DNA of 64,000 nt from Opisthorchis felineus (Eukaryota; Platyhelminthes; Trematoda; Opisthorchiida; Opisthorchiidae), in assembly GCA_004794785.1 (NCBI GenBank), contig SJOL01006490.1, positions 248,001-312,000 of the forward strand, written 5' to 3'. A program made the position numbers and the translations under genes. Positions 49,319 through 62,544 of this stretch are shown piece after piece. Under the pieces are notes generated by a model, which saw only the letters and a program-made list of their open reading frames with translations, was not told the DNA's origin and made no database searches. Each line of letters opens with the position of its first letter. Position 1 is the first letter of the stretch.

Positions 49319-50270
49319 CGTACTCGTTGCCTGTTGCTTTGGATTTTATGGCATCAGTCATGGAAATCGATCTCGACGACATCCAGTGGTCGAATTGGAG
49401 AAGTCGGGCAGACAGCACTGCTAGCATTGCTCCTTTCAAATTTTCCCAAGCTTCCTCCACATGCTTACTACCGGCACACTATTGGTTTACTGTGAAGAGT
49501 CGTTGGACTAGCTCACACCGATATTGTTGAGCTTTAGTAGTTTTTAGAAGATTGTGGGTTCCCACTTGCTGACTTGCGAGGGCCTGATGGAAAACGAAGT
49601 GCTAGGCAAACGCGCACGATCGCGTGATTGGAATCAAGCTGTGTGCTCCAGAATGAACGACAGTCTTGAATTGTAGCTCTCCATCGGTAGCTGATGACCA
49701 AGAAACAGCTGATGATCAGCACACAATTGGAGAAGTCACTCGCCGTTGTCTGTGCGACGAGCATAGACTCCGAATCGACGGCCCAAATGTGATTCCAAGA
49801 AGCTCAGACGACCGATTTGAGCATTCATATCGTCCGCAAGTGTCACAGTGTCGGTGCTTCTTGCTTGACGAATGAGCCCGGATAACTCTCGATAGAAAAC
49901 GTTCCTCCCAGCGTTAGAACTGCAGTCCCTTGAGGCATAATATGACACTACAAACGGGCGCCAGTTTTTATACTGAGAAGCGCTGATCTTGATTGAACTG
50001 GATTACCCCGACCACGCGAAAAAGACTTTTCACTGGGATACAACCCAGCAAAGCACGTTCAGGTCTGGGGCTGAGTGCAACTCCCACACCATATATTCCA
50101 CGAGTTATCGCTGCTGGATCATCGGACATACGAGGGAAGAAATGTGAAAGACTTAAGCTCGTCCTTGGCTTATTAAGATGTTTAACCACGCTCGAGTCTT
50201 GTATGCTTGTTTCGGAGACACTGCATACATCAATTTTAAGGAAGCACGAGGCCTCAGTGAGCTAGCTGAT

Positions 50271-50789
50271 TAGGCATCATGAACCACTGGACACATGTTA
50301 GTCGTGCTCGTCATTATTGTTCGTTCAGCTGTCCGCTACGAGAGACGTAGGTTCCATGTGGCTAGTTGGCTAGGAATCGTAGACCCGTTGCCGCAAGTTG
50401 GTCGTGTGCGTCAGCTAGGATCGTTCAGTCGTCCGCTATGATCAACGACATGCTAGTATTGGCATATTTCGGCAGCTGAAATGCAGAACTCTGTTGTTTA
50501 TCAACATCTGCAGGCCTTACGTTCTTCCAAACTCGCACGAGTTATCCGACAATAAAGAATGCGTCTTCCACGATTATAGCTCGGAATAGCAATTATCGAG
50601 GTCCCTGAACAAATAATTCGGTATCCGACCCTTCAAGCGGATATAAATAGCCGCATTATTTACAGGAGTGGCATCTCCGCATATTTTGCATCCATATAGT
50701 TTCTAAAAACCTCAATGTATTATATCAGCTGCAGAAGTATCTGCAAATTTCGTCCATTGTAAAAGATTCGCGTTTTACCGCAATTAGCA
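50271..50789. other. Anonymous DNA right of RTE-4
   Basis: No recognised gene. Possible local duplication near 50300-50440 (ttcagctgtccgctacgaga and ttcagtcgtccgctatgatc), about 105 bases apart. Confidence 0.35.
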
Positions 50790-51222
50790 ATGTCTTATCA
50801 CATTAGGCACCGTTTTCACTGTCTGTGGTGATGGACCACCTTGAAGATTGGCTCACTTAAACAAATAACCCATGCAGATAATTTGCAGAACAACTCATTA
50901 TACATAGGCATTCTTCACGATGAAGGGGAAGCCTTTAAAACGTCGTAGTTTCTGAGAACTGAATTCCATTGTAGATATACCGAACGACAACCCTAATAAC
51001 TGTTTTCTGCGCTCGATATCCACCGCACATAGATCGCGCCAGTGTAGACATGGCCTCATCTGTGTCAGATAATGCCCATTATTTGTAGGCCTGTCACGCT
51101 TCTGTGCAATCCTGGTTACCCCCAACTGACCCCAGTAGTGCCTTTATTCTAGCTGTACCATTATGATCATGCCTGCATATATGTCCCCCACAATCTGGAG
51201 GTAGACACTATTATTATCAACG
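50790..51222 (+). mobile_element. R1 repeat joined to a LINE 3' tail
   Basis: The left part (50790-50922) matches repeat R1 at 36595-36725, next to the 5' end of LINE copy D. The right part (51050-51222) matches the LINE 3' terminus at 19245. Only about 130 unassigned bases lie between. This could be an internally deleted, non-autonomous LINE derivative, or two neighbouring fragments. Confidence 0.45.
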
Positions 51223-53534
51223 TACGATAGAAATGCACCATCCTCGAGTGTTGCGGAAAATTATGTGCGAAAAAAGTTAAGAGTGGTCACTATCACACCG
51301 CTGGGAAGACATGGGTGGTTTCGACTTGCAAAATAAGTGGAAGGTGTAAGTGCGGCTGGAGGACAGGGATAGTGCCAAATGAGTGGACATATGCACCACT
51401 AACGTGTATGCATGGCGGGCCGCAACGGACTGTGTCGTGGCGCCAAATGGCGATCTCGTGATCTACAATCGCTGAAGCGAAGTAAATTCGGGTACCTGTG
51501 TCAGATGAGATGGAACTAGAACAACAATTTCCTATGACCCGATTATTTTATTGACACGGTACCGAAGTAGGTTTTGGAGTTGGCTCAAAATGTAAGCGGA
51601 GGAAAAGATTAGCCGTAGGAACATTACTGTGTTTGTAACATCCCCTGAAAAAAAGTTTGAGGGACTTATGTACAACAAGAGAGGTTATGGTTCTAGGGGA
51701 ATACCGACAACCGGATCAGTCTGACAAGTAATTCGGCTGCAGGTGCATGTTGGGTAGTAACCAGCTGCCCGTCAGCTGCGCGGTGAATAATGTGTATAAG
51801 TTCTTAAAGGGAGTGGAAAACAGTTCTTTGTGAAGTGGGTGAAAGCGACTTACTGTTCACCCGGAGATTCTTTGAAGGCACTCTTCCCAGTAAACGCGGA
51901 TTCAATTTTTATGTGGTGCTCAGTTGTTTCTTTGGGCTGCAAAATGTCAGAAGCAAGGGTTGTTATTTAGGCCAAAATCGGGGTAGCGCGCTATACTGAG
52001 TTAGTGGTTTGAGAAGACAACGGACGCTTTTCCAAAATCTGCGAATTCGGCTATGAGGTTCGCCGTGCTCGAGAGCCCTTGGAGGTTAGAATTTGAGAAG
52101 GTCCATCGGTACGGGAATATATGAGTTAAGACGTCACAAAAGTGCTAGTGCTGTAAGGGGTTTCGGGGATGCTAGATAAACTTAGGGAATGCACATTCGG
52201 TTGAGCCCAATGTTATCTGTCCTTGGCAGGTTTCCCCGGAATGCTTTCAAGCAGTAGATTGTCCTTCCTTGTACTGACGGGTTTACGGGACTGATGATTC
52301 GAGAAAATGTGTGGCTAAGACTTGCCTGGTAGTATCTTCATCTAAAACCGCACATGTTTAAGGGGCTACATACACATCTGGCCGAAATGCTTACGCAAAT
52401 CTAGGCCAAAATGGAAGTGCACGTCACCTGTCATAATTTTGTTAGAATATTTATACACCCGGATTAATTTTCTATTTTCTTGTGCATGCTTTAAATTCAG
52501 GTTTCTGCTTTACTATCACTGCTTAACGTGACCCTAGCTCAGCCTTTAATGGAGACAGGCCGAAAAGTCGGTTGCCCTGGGAGTTATCCGCCTAGGTGAA
52601 GGATAATCGTCTTGCACTTCTGCAATTTCGCGCCAGAAGCATTTATTCTATCGATGCAGTGGGCCTCCCTCAAAACCAATGCAACACGGAGGGATCTCGC
52701 AACGCCAGAAAACTGAACACATTTTTGCATGACAAGCGGCTCGCGTAGCTCCAAGGGTTTATTCCCCCTTTTGTCGAAGCGGATAAAATCGCCATCTTGC
52801 GGACACCCCATCTTGTACTCATCGTGCGGGTCAACATCGAGGGATATAAAAGATGCACACTTCTAACGAGCTGCTGAATTACGGGATCTTAACCTCGTTT
52901 TCCGGCTGATGAACCCTCATAACACCATGTGGCAATGAGTGTCCGTTAAGAATGCAATTCACGGCGCCGAAATGAGCAAAGGGACCGAAATGCATGAGCC
53001 ATAGGAAGACGAACGATCCGACCATATTCACGAAGCGACAGGGAAAACAGATCGAGGAAACGATGAGAGCTCGGGTGCGCTGTGGCTCTTGCGTCTAAAT
53101 ATACGATCTTTCCACGTAAGACATGTTCGGCTAGGAAAACAACATCGTTGTTGTAGACGTAGAAGAAAAGTAGCCTGTACAGGGGGATGCAGCAAGCAAT
53201 GTTGTGTAGACCGGCTTGCATTTTATGGAAATAGAGCAGCGATAATCCGATCAATTCAGCGGTCAGAGGATCCCTGAGCAACAGACTTAAACCATCGCCG
53301 ATGCTCGCATCAGCCCGAACTTTTGAGGTTGCACCATATATCTGCTGACTCGGCTGCGGACAGCCGCGCGGGCGATGTCATGGTTGAATGAGGTCTCCCT
53401 GGACAATCCTGGCAATCTGGAATCCAGCCGGTTACATGAAGTGGGACAAGACGAAAGCATGCTCGAAGTCCACATATTTTCTGTACTCCCGGAGATGAAT
53501 TTTGATATTTTGTTTCATCGCAATATTCTAATTG
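51223..53534. other. Unrecognised DNA
   Basis: No retroelement signature recognised. Minus-strand frames at 52584-52858 and 52946-53281 (up to 111 codons) lack motifs I can name. Confidence 0.35.
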
Positions 53535-53585
53535 GGGGTGTTTGTCGACCTCAAGAAATAGCTCACTTAAACAAACCACTTACAA
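53535..53585 (+). repeat. Dispersed repeat R1, short copy
   Basis: Shares ggtgttt-tcgacct and agctcacttaaacaaacca with the R1 copies at 36.6 and 50.8 kb. Confidence 0.4.
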
Positions 53586-55800
53586 CCAGCCTGACAAAGC
53601 TTGTTCCGCCTGGCGATTTCAGACAGTGGACAGCTAAGTCAAATAACAGAGGTGACTCTGGACCCTACAGGAACCTCATGGAATAAAAGAGGGGCAGTGC
53701 AGCCGGAAACTTTGGCAGATTGAGAGCGAGATAACTCATGGATGAGAACATAAAATCGGAACCATTCTCAGCAAGCAACTTCATCCTTTCTATTCCGCGA
53801 TAACCGGCATGTAAATATGATGTGACGAACACACGACTAGACAGCCTTTTAGCTCCAAAACAAAACTACTACAACGTGGAAAGACATCCGCTAAGAAAAC
53901 AACTGGAACCAGTGAACCGTATCGAGGGAGTCACTGGTCATGGTATTCTGTATCAGCATAAATGATCACATCATTTTGGGACTCGTTTCGGTCCCTAATA
54001 GACTAAACTCATAACTTTTCGAAAATAGTATAAGAGGTGCAGAATGGAAATGTTAGAAATTCTTACTTGCAAAATCAGAATGGGGCATTTAAGGTGGTCA
54101 GTACCAAAGAAGAAGTGACAAGTCAAGCTTGAAGATACCCGCCCTTTATGCATGTATGAAGAGAACGTAAAACTAGCCAGTTTGTTCAGTACGTCATTTA
54201 ACTCGAGCGTTGTACTGGTCTGCTTCAAAAGCCACGGACCGAGCGTTCAGCGGAGTGACAATTGATATTCCGTTTGACGAGGGCTTGAATGATTAAACGC
54301 GCTTAGAGACATAGTTATTCCAGCACATTAGCACGGTCTCACGAATGACATGGAAGCACGTGCCGTCCCATGAGAATGGGTCCTCCTTCGTCCTCTAGCT
54401 TCAAGGGAGAATTCTTCATACCATACATGTTATATGACCTTTGATTTCAGCTTGTAAATAGCACAGCAAATGAAATATGGATTGCTTTCATAGCACTGAG
54501 CCAAGTATTATTGACAACAAGTGAACACGTCACCGGTCCACGTCTACCATTAGGAATCGGAATGTCGCACCAACCAAGAAGTGGTACAGGGCCGCGGATA
54601 GAAACAGAAGTCTGTTTCTACAGGTCCCAAGCTGTAGGCATGAATAGTCGTAAAGCTGCCTCCGAAGTCAACGATTCGATACACCTCGTGTCCCTCATAA
54701 AATTCAACCGTATGACCAGACAGACTTGGTCTTTCCATCAACTGACTTGGAGGACCCGAACTAATTAGTAAAGTAAGCAAACAGGATTGGCGTTCTGCAT
54801 TATCTACACCATCACCAACATGATCAATGTTCGTGCGTTGACAGGATTTATTACTTTGGATGTGGCACAGCTTGCCGTGTTTGTTACATTTGGAACTCCG
54901 ATACCCCCATATGCAACACAACTATGGTTTGCTACAAGCAGTACAAATTCCGAGAAGTAAGCCGCTATATCCTACCACTTAGTTTGATTCAAGTTGCGAC
55001 CGCTTATCACGATACGGACACCTAGTTGCATTGAAAAACACTGCGCCTCTTCATGAGGTTCAGCTCCGTCAGATACAGAAACGGTAAGCATACCTCGGTA
55101 TTACTGACGACTGTCAGCTGGTGGAAGAGCATCGTCACTTAGTATAGGGTTTAAGTTGAAGAGTCAGACAGTTATTCCCGGTAGTGAGTTGATATCAGCT
55201 GCATATCTAGTTGGTCGTAAAACTCGTTTCAGCAGCCTGTCTGTGAAACTGGGGGATAAATTCTTATGTATTTCGTTTCTAACTTTGGCTACTTCAAAAG
55301 CTGTAGGTTTGGTACACGGAATTAAAGCCATTTTGAGTCCTGCTTGCTCTGCAGTACTTGAAAAATTAGAATAAGCTCAGTTTTCAAAAGTGTGTAGGTA
55401 TTTTTTCCAATGAGGCTAAGGAAGAACGCAGTCTTCCCATCAGGAATATTTTTATGCGTCATATACCTTATTTCGAATCGTTCAAAGTAAACACTTCATT
55501 GTCTCTAGCATCAGAAGCAATATCCATGAATTCAAATTTGGAGGTGTCACCAAAGGAGCTGCGACGCCGGACGCAATTTTCAGTAGAAACAGTACGAATG
55601 CACAACCATTTCCGAAGTAAACAAGAACTCTGAATCCAGGAATTAGTAACAAATGTTCTATGGAATTCTACGGGCCTAGTGCCTCAAGTACAACCGTTCA
55701 ACGACAGTCATTAAATTTCACTGTAGAGTGTCGGCTCGCAAGGCTAAACAACAAAAACGGTTAGTATACTACATAGCTCAGTCAATGATGTAAAGCTTAC
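53586..55800. other. Unrecognised DNA, possible scattered minus-strand exons
   Basis: Minus-strand segments near 54068-54228 (ends at an AA|GTAAGA donor), 54550-54775 (after a ttactttactaattag acceptor) and 55180-55360 (after ttctaatttttcaag) are open, but they lack paired sites or a recognisable fold. A faint sushi-like spacing (GPPSQLMERPSLSGHTVEFY) is visible in the second. Confidence 0.25.
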
Positions 55801-55952
55801 CACCAAAATATCCACCTTATTGAACGGAACAACAGCTTAATATATTCATTCCCGTTCGCTTGAGATCTTCGCATTTTAAGTGAAAATGGTCCAGCGCGTG
55901 TGATATCCAAACCAAATGACCTGACACGAGCGAAAACTGTTTGCGACGGTTG
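55801..55952 (-). CDS. Candidate host exon, unidentified
   Basis: 152 bases on the minus strand between an acceptor (tttgaatcag) and a strong donor (GTAAGC at 55800), open in the frame beginning QPSQTVFARVRSFGLDITRA and containing GPFSLKMRRSQANGNEYIKL. The frame is closed just upstream by TAA TGA, which fits an exon starting at this acceptor. No family is recognised. A plus-strand donor-like GTGAGT also lies close by, so strand is not certain. Confidence 0.25.
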
Positions 55953-56650
55953 CTGATTCAAATGTGAGTGTAAGTTGGTTCATTAAAACTTGCGCTTGAA
56001 TAGCCTGATAAAGTATTACAGCATACCTTTTCATTGGGTGGCTCACCCAATCTCATCTACGTCTTGCTCTTGTCATAAGTCATTTCGTCAAATAGAGGAT
56101 ATTTTGCAAGATGGTTATTTAGGTTTTCATGAAAGCAACAACATCAAAAGGTTTGATTAAATGTTACAAATCAATGGACCTCACAAAAAGTGCTAGCATC
56201 TGACTGAACGTGGTGACAGCACACCGGTTTCACAATCCTTCACAACCGCCCTCATTTCATGTATCAAAACTAGGTCCTTCTCACCACTACCACCACCGAT
56301 GATTCAACTAGACCTCTGGACTAAAGATGAACATAAGGCGCAAGACATCAACAAAGTGATGGCTTGTATTCTCCGAAAACTGCATTGTACTTTTACACCG
56401 GCATCACCTTTTCCCGACACCCGCGGGTGTCCGGCACCTCAGCCAACTGCCACCGGTCAAATGATTCACTGGTTCTCTGGTAAAGAAGTACACTGCTGCA
56501 TGGTTCGCCATAATATTCGATTACTTTGATGCCTTGACGCGCTCCAATAAGTGTGTAAAAACGTTGTGTGCGCGTTCGAATTTCACATTCTAAGTATCAC
56601 TTCAAAAAACCATGGCACTGAAAGAAACGTATTTCATTACAAAAACATAC

Positions 56651-56785
56651 GTGTAATTTCATCCCTGGGTGGTAGCGCAAGCTGGAATGCATCCAGCCCA
56701 AATTTTCGCTCCAATCACCGGATATAGCCATCCAATCTTGGCTGTTTGATGATGGCATAAGCAGCCCTTCAAATTCCATAGAGCA
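56651..56785 (-). CDS. Candidate host exon, unidentified
   Basis: 135 bases, exactly 45 codons, between a caaatcaag acceptor and a GTATGT donor on the minus strand. The translation is rich in Trp and Gly (SNSQDWMAISGDWSENLGWM, then HSSLRYHPGMKLH), unlike a random frame, but I cannot assign it to a family. It could be part of the same gene as 55801-55952 and 61579-61790. Confidence 0.25.
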
Positions 56786-59700
56786 CTTGATTTGCATTAA
56801 CCCACAGAACTAATTCCTTCAGATCCCAACCAATTCTATCAAAAATGTGTGACTATTTTAGCCCGACAACCATCACCAACTTTTGAGGCCGCACGTGCTC
56901 GAATCGGTTAGATAGTTGGTACTACGAAGAATAGCGAACTACATTCAACAAATAACCAAGATGAACTTCTTCACTATCTTGTATGATGCTAGGGATGGGA
57001 AGTTCTGACCTGACTGCATATGTGAAGTTCGTTGCAGCTGATCTTTCCAATGAGACAAGGAAGTTGAGTTGTTTTCGACATGAATGACGACCAACACGAC
57101 CATACACGGATGCGAGGCAATACTAAAGCAGCTAGTTTAATGCTCCTCAGCTCTATGAGATAACTGACTGGTAATGTACGATGCACCTAACATCCTATGC
57201 GTAACTTGGTATTTGGTTGAGTATATTTCTTGGGTCTCTGAAAGCTCGGGGGTCAATTTATTCGTCGTGCGGGAAACACAAGAACTGAGATATTTTCAAG
57301 CAGTTTAAGGGTATATCTCCTTATAGGAAAGTGAGCCGCAGAAACCATGGACGAAGAATTTGTATTTTCGGTTCCTAGGTGGTTGCTATTGAATGACTAT
57401 GACTTACATAGAAAAATCGTTTTTGATCACACAAAAGTCGGTCCGTGGTAGAAGATAAGAATAATCATGCAGTATTGTAGCCATCACTTCTCTTCGAATA
57501 ATGGACCGGTACTTTGGCCCATGGCCCCAATCAGAATGAATACAATAGCCTTATATCAACCGTATACCGGTGATACCAAAGATTCAGCTAAAGGCTATTC
57601 GTTCGGAAAGTAATTGGAGGGCCGATGAGCGCGTGAAAAATCACAGCTATGATCGCAGCAGCTTTCGAATGAGTTGTACGTCTAGTTTACTTACCAGTAC
57701 ACTGACGCCGAAAAGCTGCTTTCTGTCTCGATCCCCCTCAAAGAGCGTTGGTGAGTATAAAATTCGAGAATTTTGTGGTTTAGTCGTCTTACAGACATCA
57801 GGTATACGGGTGTTTCGGTCTCCAATATATCTCGCCGGTGTAAACGAGGTTTCAGTGCCCGTAAATAATCAGTTAATTTGCGAAAATCCCCAAAAGTTAC
57901 AATGATGTCCACTTTTCCAAGCCCGCCTACTCCATATGCTACTTTCATGTCTAGTTGTTGAATCAAGCACCGGTATCGAAATCAGTCAATTCACGCGATG
58001 ATTCGGGGTGTGACAGTCCATGCGCCCGGGAAGAACCGTAAGAAGCTAGAGGTCACTAGTTCATTGCATCCTGTTGAGTCGAACTGTGTTTTTGGGCCAC
58101 GGCGTGGTAAATACTAATGGATGAGTGCAATTTAAACACTAGACTTTACGAACGCAATGACTGAGGCCTCAAATCCCTAATTTTTACTACTCAAAGTATT
58201 TGAATTCTTCCTTGAGACATAATTATGCTTTATGCTAATCAAAGTATACGAGACGATAGCCCAATCACACAAAACTTCAAACCGAATCTAAACGGCGGTT
58301 GCGTCACGGAAACGAAACACCTGCCCCAATTTGATGAGGAAAATTCGGAAATAATGAATGAAATGTATATTTCTGTACAATTATAAATCGAAAAGTATTA
58401 TCACCACACTATGTCGTTGAGTGACTCATCAGCTAAGCTCGATAGGACACCATCCATGTCTGTGAACAAACGAAAAGGGGCGTTTGGTTAATCAGACAGA
58501 TACATTGGTATTAGCTGGCCTGCGACTGCGTAGCTAACACAACGATAACACAAAGCCACTTTATCTTTTACATTAATCACGTGAAGACGGTAAAACTTCC
58601 GAAAGTAATATAAAAATAAGGCTCCGGCGCTTGTAACTGAGGTAATTACAGGAGCAGTTAGATGAACCGATCTGCGCGCTCAAGGTCACCATTCAATTGA
58701 TAGATTTCAACGAATATGAAAAAGGCTAACCGAACAACTGGCCGGACTGATTGAACTGAAACAGGGCGACAGGGCGCAAAAAAGTACACCAAATCTATCC
58801 AACGTATCAAACATTAGGCAAAAGTGGTGTTTTTGAATGTTTACCCATTTATATGGCCAACTAGTGGGCTAATAAGTTACCTGGTTTCATGCTAAGTTTT
58901 CAGATACACTGCGATGGCATGTATTGGATTATTGTGACTGATTTAGCTACGATTACCTTGAGGTTCGTGGCGCATTAATATTACTAAACCTGCCGCGAGT
59001 AATACTTCAAGTAGAAGAAACTTTATGAAGTCGAGCAGCGATTTTCAGTGTGCATATCGTAGACTGTATCGGAGTTTGAGTAACACACTGGAAACCTGAA
59101 AACAGGAAGAGGTCAAGCAAAAATGCAAGTTTACGCGCAAGTTTCACCCAGATAGGGGCTGCAGACTTATCACAAAACTACTATTACCCAGGCACCGCGC
59201 TATGTAGGCGAATACAGTAGAACCAACAATTGCGGTAGTGGGCAAACACGAGTGTTTGGCATCCAGAGGGATCCTTCAATAAAAGTTGTGTATGCTGACA
59301 AAACAGTTCGCAAACACATCAGTCATTGTCCCATTGAATTAAAAATATACTTCACTGATTGAAATAAGTGTTTTTAAAGCGACTCAGGGCATATGGTACT
59401 GGAAGAGTAAATCCAAAGGCAGAGTACTCGCAATCGTCATAATGAAAGGACAAGATACATGTGACATCCAGGGCCTGGGAGCATAAAATGCGATTGGTCA
59501 GCGTCTTCTAAAAAAGATTAACTATGAAGATACCCTAGCGGTTATTTGAGATAACTATTCCGCCACTGGAATACCAGCGTTAGTGATGATGAAAAATGGA
59601 GAGTTACTGAAACAGCCGCGAGATCCCCTTCCTTCTGAATGAAGACAAATTCCACAACCCAAAACGTCAGAGCGCTAAGTGGCAGGAAACATTCCTAATA

Positions 59701-61063
59701 CCCCTGTGAAAGCGTTCGGCCAGGCCTGTAGAATCATATAACCTTCAGGAGTATCAAGCCCACATCCGAGTAAAAGATGACCAGTATATTCGCATCGTAT
59801 CAAAAAAACAGGACAAAGACAAAAGAACGTCGGAGAAAAGTTATTCCTTACTGCCTAGAGTCACAACTCACCACTGTCACACCAATCAAGTAGAGCCCAG
59901 CAATAAGTAGGCCGAACTTACAGCAGGGATACCTGGGTTGCGTTAGAAAGTGATTATCAAGTCCACCCATTAGTAACAAATCTTGCCGATTCTTCTTCCG
60001 TCTGTCTTAAAACTCAACCGACCCTGTAACCTATTCAGCCGCCCTGATGAATGTATTATGTCAGCAACAAATCTACCAATCGTTTTCCAAACTTTTCCGA
60101 AACAATGACTTCACGATGGTTTCTGATTTGATAGACTGAATAACCCAACAGCACGTAAGCGCAATAAGCTACAGGTTACGATTAAGTGGGATGTCCAGAG
60201 TTGACAAGGGCATGTGGACGAATGCACGTTTGAAGAACTGAGTCCTCGGTTGGGGTCAATAGGGATGTAAGAGACGTCATTTGGATTGACAACACAATCC
60301 CTTCTCCTCAGTCACTTTTACGAATCGCTGATGCACGTGTAGTAACGCAAACTAAGGCATATAAGGGGACAATAGTCCAAAACGGCAACGGTTCATCGAG
60401 TAACATACGATGTCTACTCAACTGGGGGTGCATTCAGTAAGCAAATAACGAGTAGGTTGACTTACGACGCAGGAATCAAAACAATTTAGCAAATTAGGGT
60501 GGGATGGAAGTGGGGAACGTAGGAGCAGGTGTCACTTCGGACCAGGGGCCCTAGTAGTCCGGTAGATAACACCGTGTACATGAGTTTGAACGAGCTGGCC
60601 TCCATCCTAATGTATAGTTTTTGTTTGGGGAACAGACATAAAAAATGCGTTTAAGGTGATATAGATGTACGCTGAACAGAGGGGCGGGGGAACCTGTTCA
60701 AAGTTTACCAGAGGGATGGATCAAGAAATTGACAATCAGCTTTTCAAAAGGGGAGTGCATCCGAAACGAAGAAGACCTGACTATGACCCACCCGTGGAAC
60801 TAGTCGGCACAAAAATCGACCTGACTTGTTTGAAATAACAGTGGTGGATGATGTAATTCTGTGCGCCATTCGTCCCACCGCTAATTATCGCTTTATAAAC
60901 TCCAACACTCACACTGACGTATCGTCACTTCACAAATATGGGTAATCACGGGGGTAAAGCGCTACCGTGGACATTGAGGTTACTAAGAAATCATGCGGTG
61001 TGTAGGACACAGAGATAAAACGGAAAGTAGACTCATCTTGTATACACGTAATGCACTATTAAT
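56786..61063. other. Unrecognised DNA
   Basis: Anonymous and relatively AT-rich, with almost no long frames between 58000 and 61000. A minus-strand open segment at 57010-57122 and a plus-strand segment at 57696-57748 (YTDAEKLLSVSIPLKER between AG and GTGAGT) are too short to call. Confidence 0.35.
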
Positions 61064-61480
61064 AAGGTTACTGAAAACTCTCCGGCAGCCCACGAACAAT
61101 TTCGCCCTTCTTGGGTCTCATCAGGTAGGTGCACTACTCTCCGAGTCTCCGTCAACCTTATGTTCTACTTGAACCAAAATTGCACAAGATTCGACTTATA
61201 CACTCATCTCTATATCAATTTGGTTTTGACTGGAGGCTCACATGGAACCCAGCTCAATCTCTGGTTTATACTCTTCTTCATAGTGGCATTACGTGTAGTG
61301 TATTGTGTCTATACAATGAATTGCGATATCTCGAACATCGTTCCAAATGAAACATGAGGCGGCCTGGTGCAGCACATCCAGTTGAAGAAGAACGTCCTGT
61401 TCAAGAGGTTCAGTTGGGTGCCAGGTGAGTCTCCCGTCAAAACCAAATTGGTATGCAGATGAGTGTATAAGTAGACTCTT
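61064..61480. repeat. Fold-back hammerhead repeat, third copy
   Basis: A minus-strand hammerhead relic (61088-61130) leads into arm A (61195-61262), then the shared module with acatgaggcggcctggtgca, then an inverted arm A' (61405-61472). The plus-strand hammerhead expected at the right end is absent. The arms match with several substitutions, so this is an old copy. Confidence 0.6.
61088..61130 (-). ncRNA. Hammerhead ribozyme relic with intact CUGAUGAG and GAAA
   Basis: On the minus strand ACCUAC/GUGGGC forms helix I, with one end mismatch. The core CUGAUGAG and GAAA is intact and helix II is ACCC(AAGAA)GGG. Helix III has changed to AUUGUUC and no longer pairs beyond one A-U. Weak activity in a dimer cannot be excluded. 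Confidence 0.55.
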
Positions 61481-61578
61481 CTTCATTTTTGTTGCCCCAA
61501 GCAAGCTGAGGAATCCAGGTTGGAGCCGGAGTATAAATTTACATGACATTCAGTACGTTAACCTTACAAAACACTCAC

Positions 61579-61790
61579 CATCATTGAGTAACTTATCAAC
61601 TGCAGGGTGTCCAGTCACAAAAGGCTGGGATCGAATGAAAGCATCGGGGGTAGGCTCCGGAGTGGAAACACTGTGCGTCGATCCACGAAGGAGAGAACCC
61701 AACCCGGATCGAACAGGTGCTTGACAGTTGCGATTGGTTACTGATGGAGGAATCGGTGGTCTGGATGGTCGGATCCTGTAATCCGAGGCA
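61579..61790 (-). CDS. Candidate host exon, Pro/Ser-rich, unidentified
   Basis: 212 bases with a good acceptor (cactttatttcag ending at 61791) and a consensus donor (G|GTGAGT at 61578). One frame is open for 70 codons right across: starts ASDYRIRPSRPPIPPSVTNR, middle SGLGSLLRGSTHSVSTPEPT, ends FIRSQPFVTGHPAVDKLLND. It enters in phase 2 and leaves in phase 1. The composition suggests a disordered linker. No family is recognised, and no partner exon is certain within the window. Confidence 0.4.
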
Positions 61791-62544
61791 CTGAAATAAA
61801 GTGATTCAAAACTGCTATGTTGAATGCATCAACAACTGGATAAGAAGAATATCAGTTGTCCTGAAATGTGATGACTCGGCAAGCCAGTTTATTAATATTA
61901 TCATCATTGACAGTAAAACCAGTTTTGAACATCGGCGTCTCAAATGCCGACTTGGCACTAAAGCTCCTTACTAAGGTTTATGAAGTTGGGTTATGGCATA
62001 CTAATGGTAAAAATGCAGTCGACTGTCGGGAAGTTCGGCCAGACTGAGATATTCCCCTTTAATAGGATTCATCAAATGAGCGCAGAGGGATCGGAAGGGG
62101 GATGGTCCAAACAGTGACAGTTTCAAAATAAATACTAATAGACGGAAATGAATATCAGGGTGCTTCATATGGATGAACGTCATGGTAGTACAATCAACTT
62201 GGTAACGCATGTAAAACACCCAACCCAGCGCGTGTCGCACTGAATGGTGCTGCGTCACGTGGAATAAAACCACTCTACAAGGATCTCGGAAGAAGACGGT
62301 CTGAAATGGTGGCTCCGGATGGGTGATAGCTATGAGGGATACCGCAAACCAGAAAGGATTAGGGTCGTATAGAAGGAAAAATGTTGTTTCAATTGGCCAT
62401 TGATATGTATTTGTTCACATGGTTGTCCGCAAAAGTGGTCTTAAATGATTGCCCTCCGTAAAAAGAACATTTTGATTGGCTTTTCTATGAGAAAATCATC
62501 TGAGTTATGGCATACAAGGGGTGTCATTTCTTTCGATAGCAATT
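61791..62544. other. Unrecognised DNA
   Basis: No gene or repeat recognised. A minus-strand frame of 90 codons (62273-62001) shows no motif. Confidence 0.35.

Larger units (their letters stand above)
47330..50270 (-). mobile_element. RTE-like LINE, nearly full length (RTE-4)
   Basis: Minus strand, right to left: endonuclease (VCSVSETSIQDSSVVKHL at about 50210; GIYGVGVALSPRPERALLG at 50100; DDMNAQIGRLSFLESHLG at 49820), linker and pre-RT (49318-48752), RT (48748-48300, with IKYTDNIALLG where YADD is expected) and C-terminal module (to about 47830). The 3' end TTACAGCTGATAATGATGATG is at about 47350-47330. The endonuclease Asp is kept, but the RT active site reads YTDN, so this copy is catalytically dead even apart from its frameshifts. 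Only the extreme N-terminus is missing. Confidence 0.8.

Noticed and set aside
54550..54921. Possible EGF/sushi-like secreted protein exon on the minus strand
   Set aside because: The spacing is suggestive, but the expected cysteines are missing and only one splice site is plausible.
55156..55374. Plus-strand frame resembling the IPRLEL segment of BEL/Pao elements
   Set aside because: Only a vague match, with no neighbouring protease, RT or integrase motif; the minus strand is also open.
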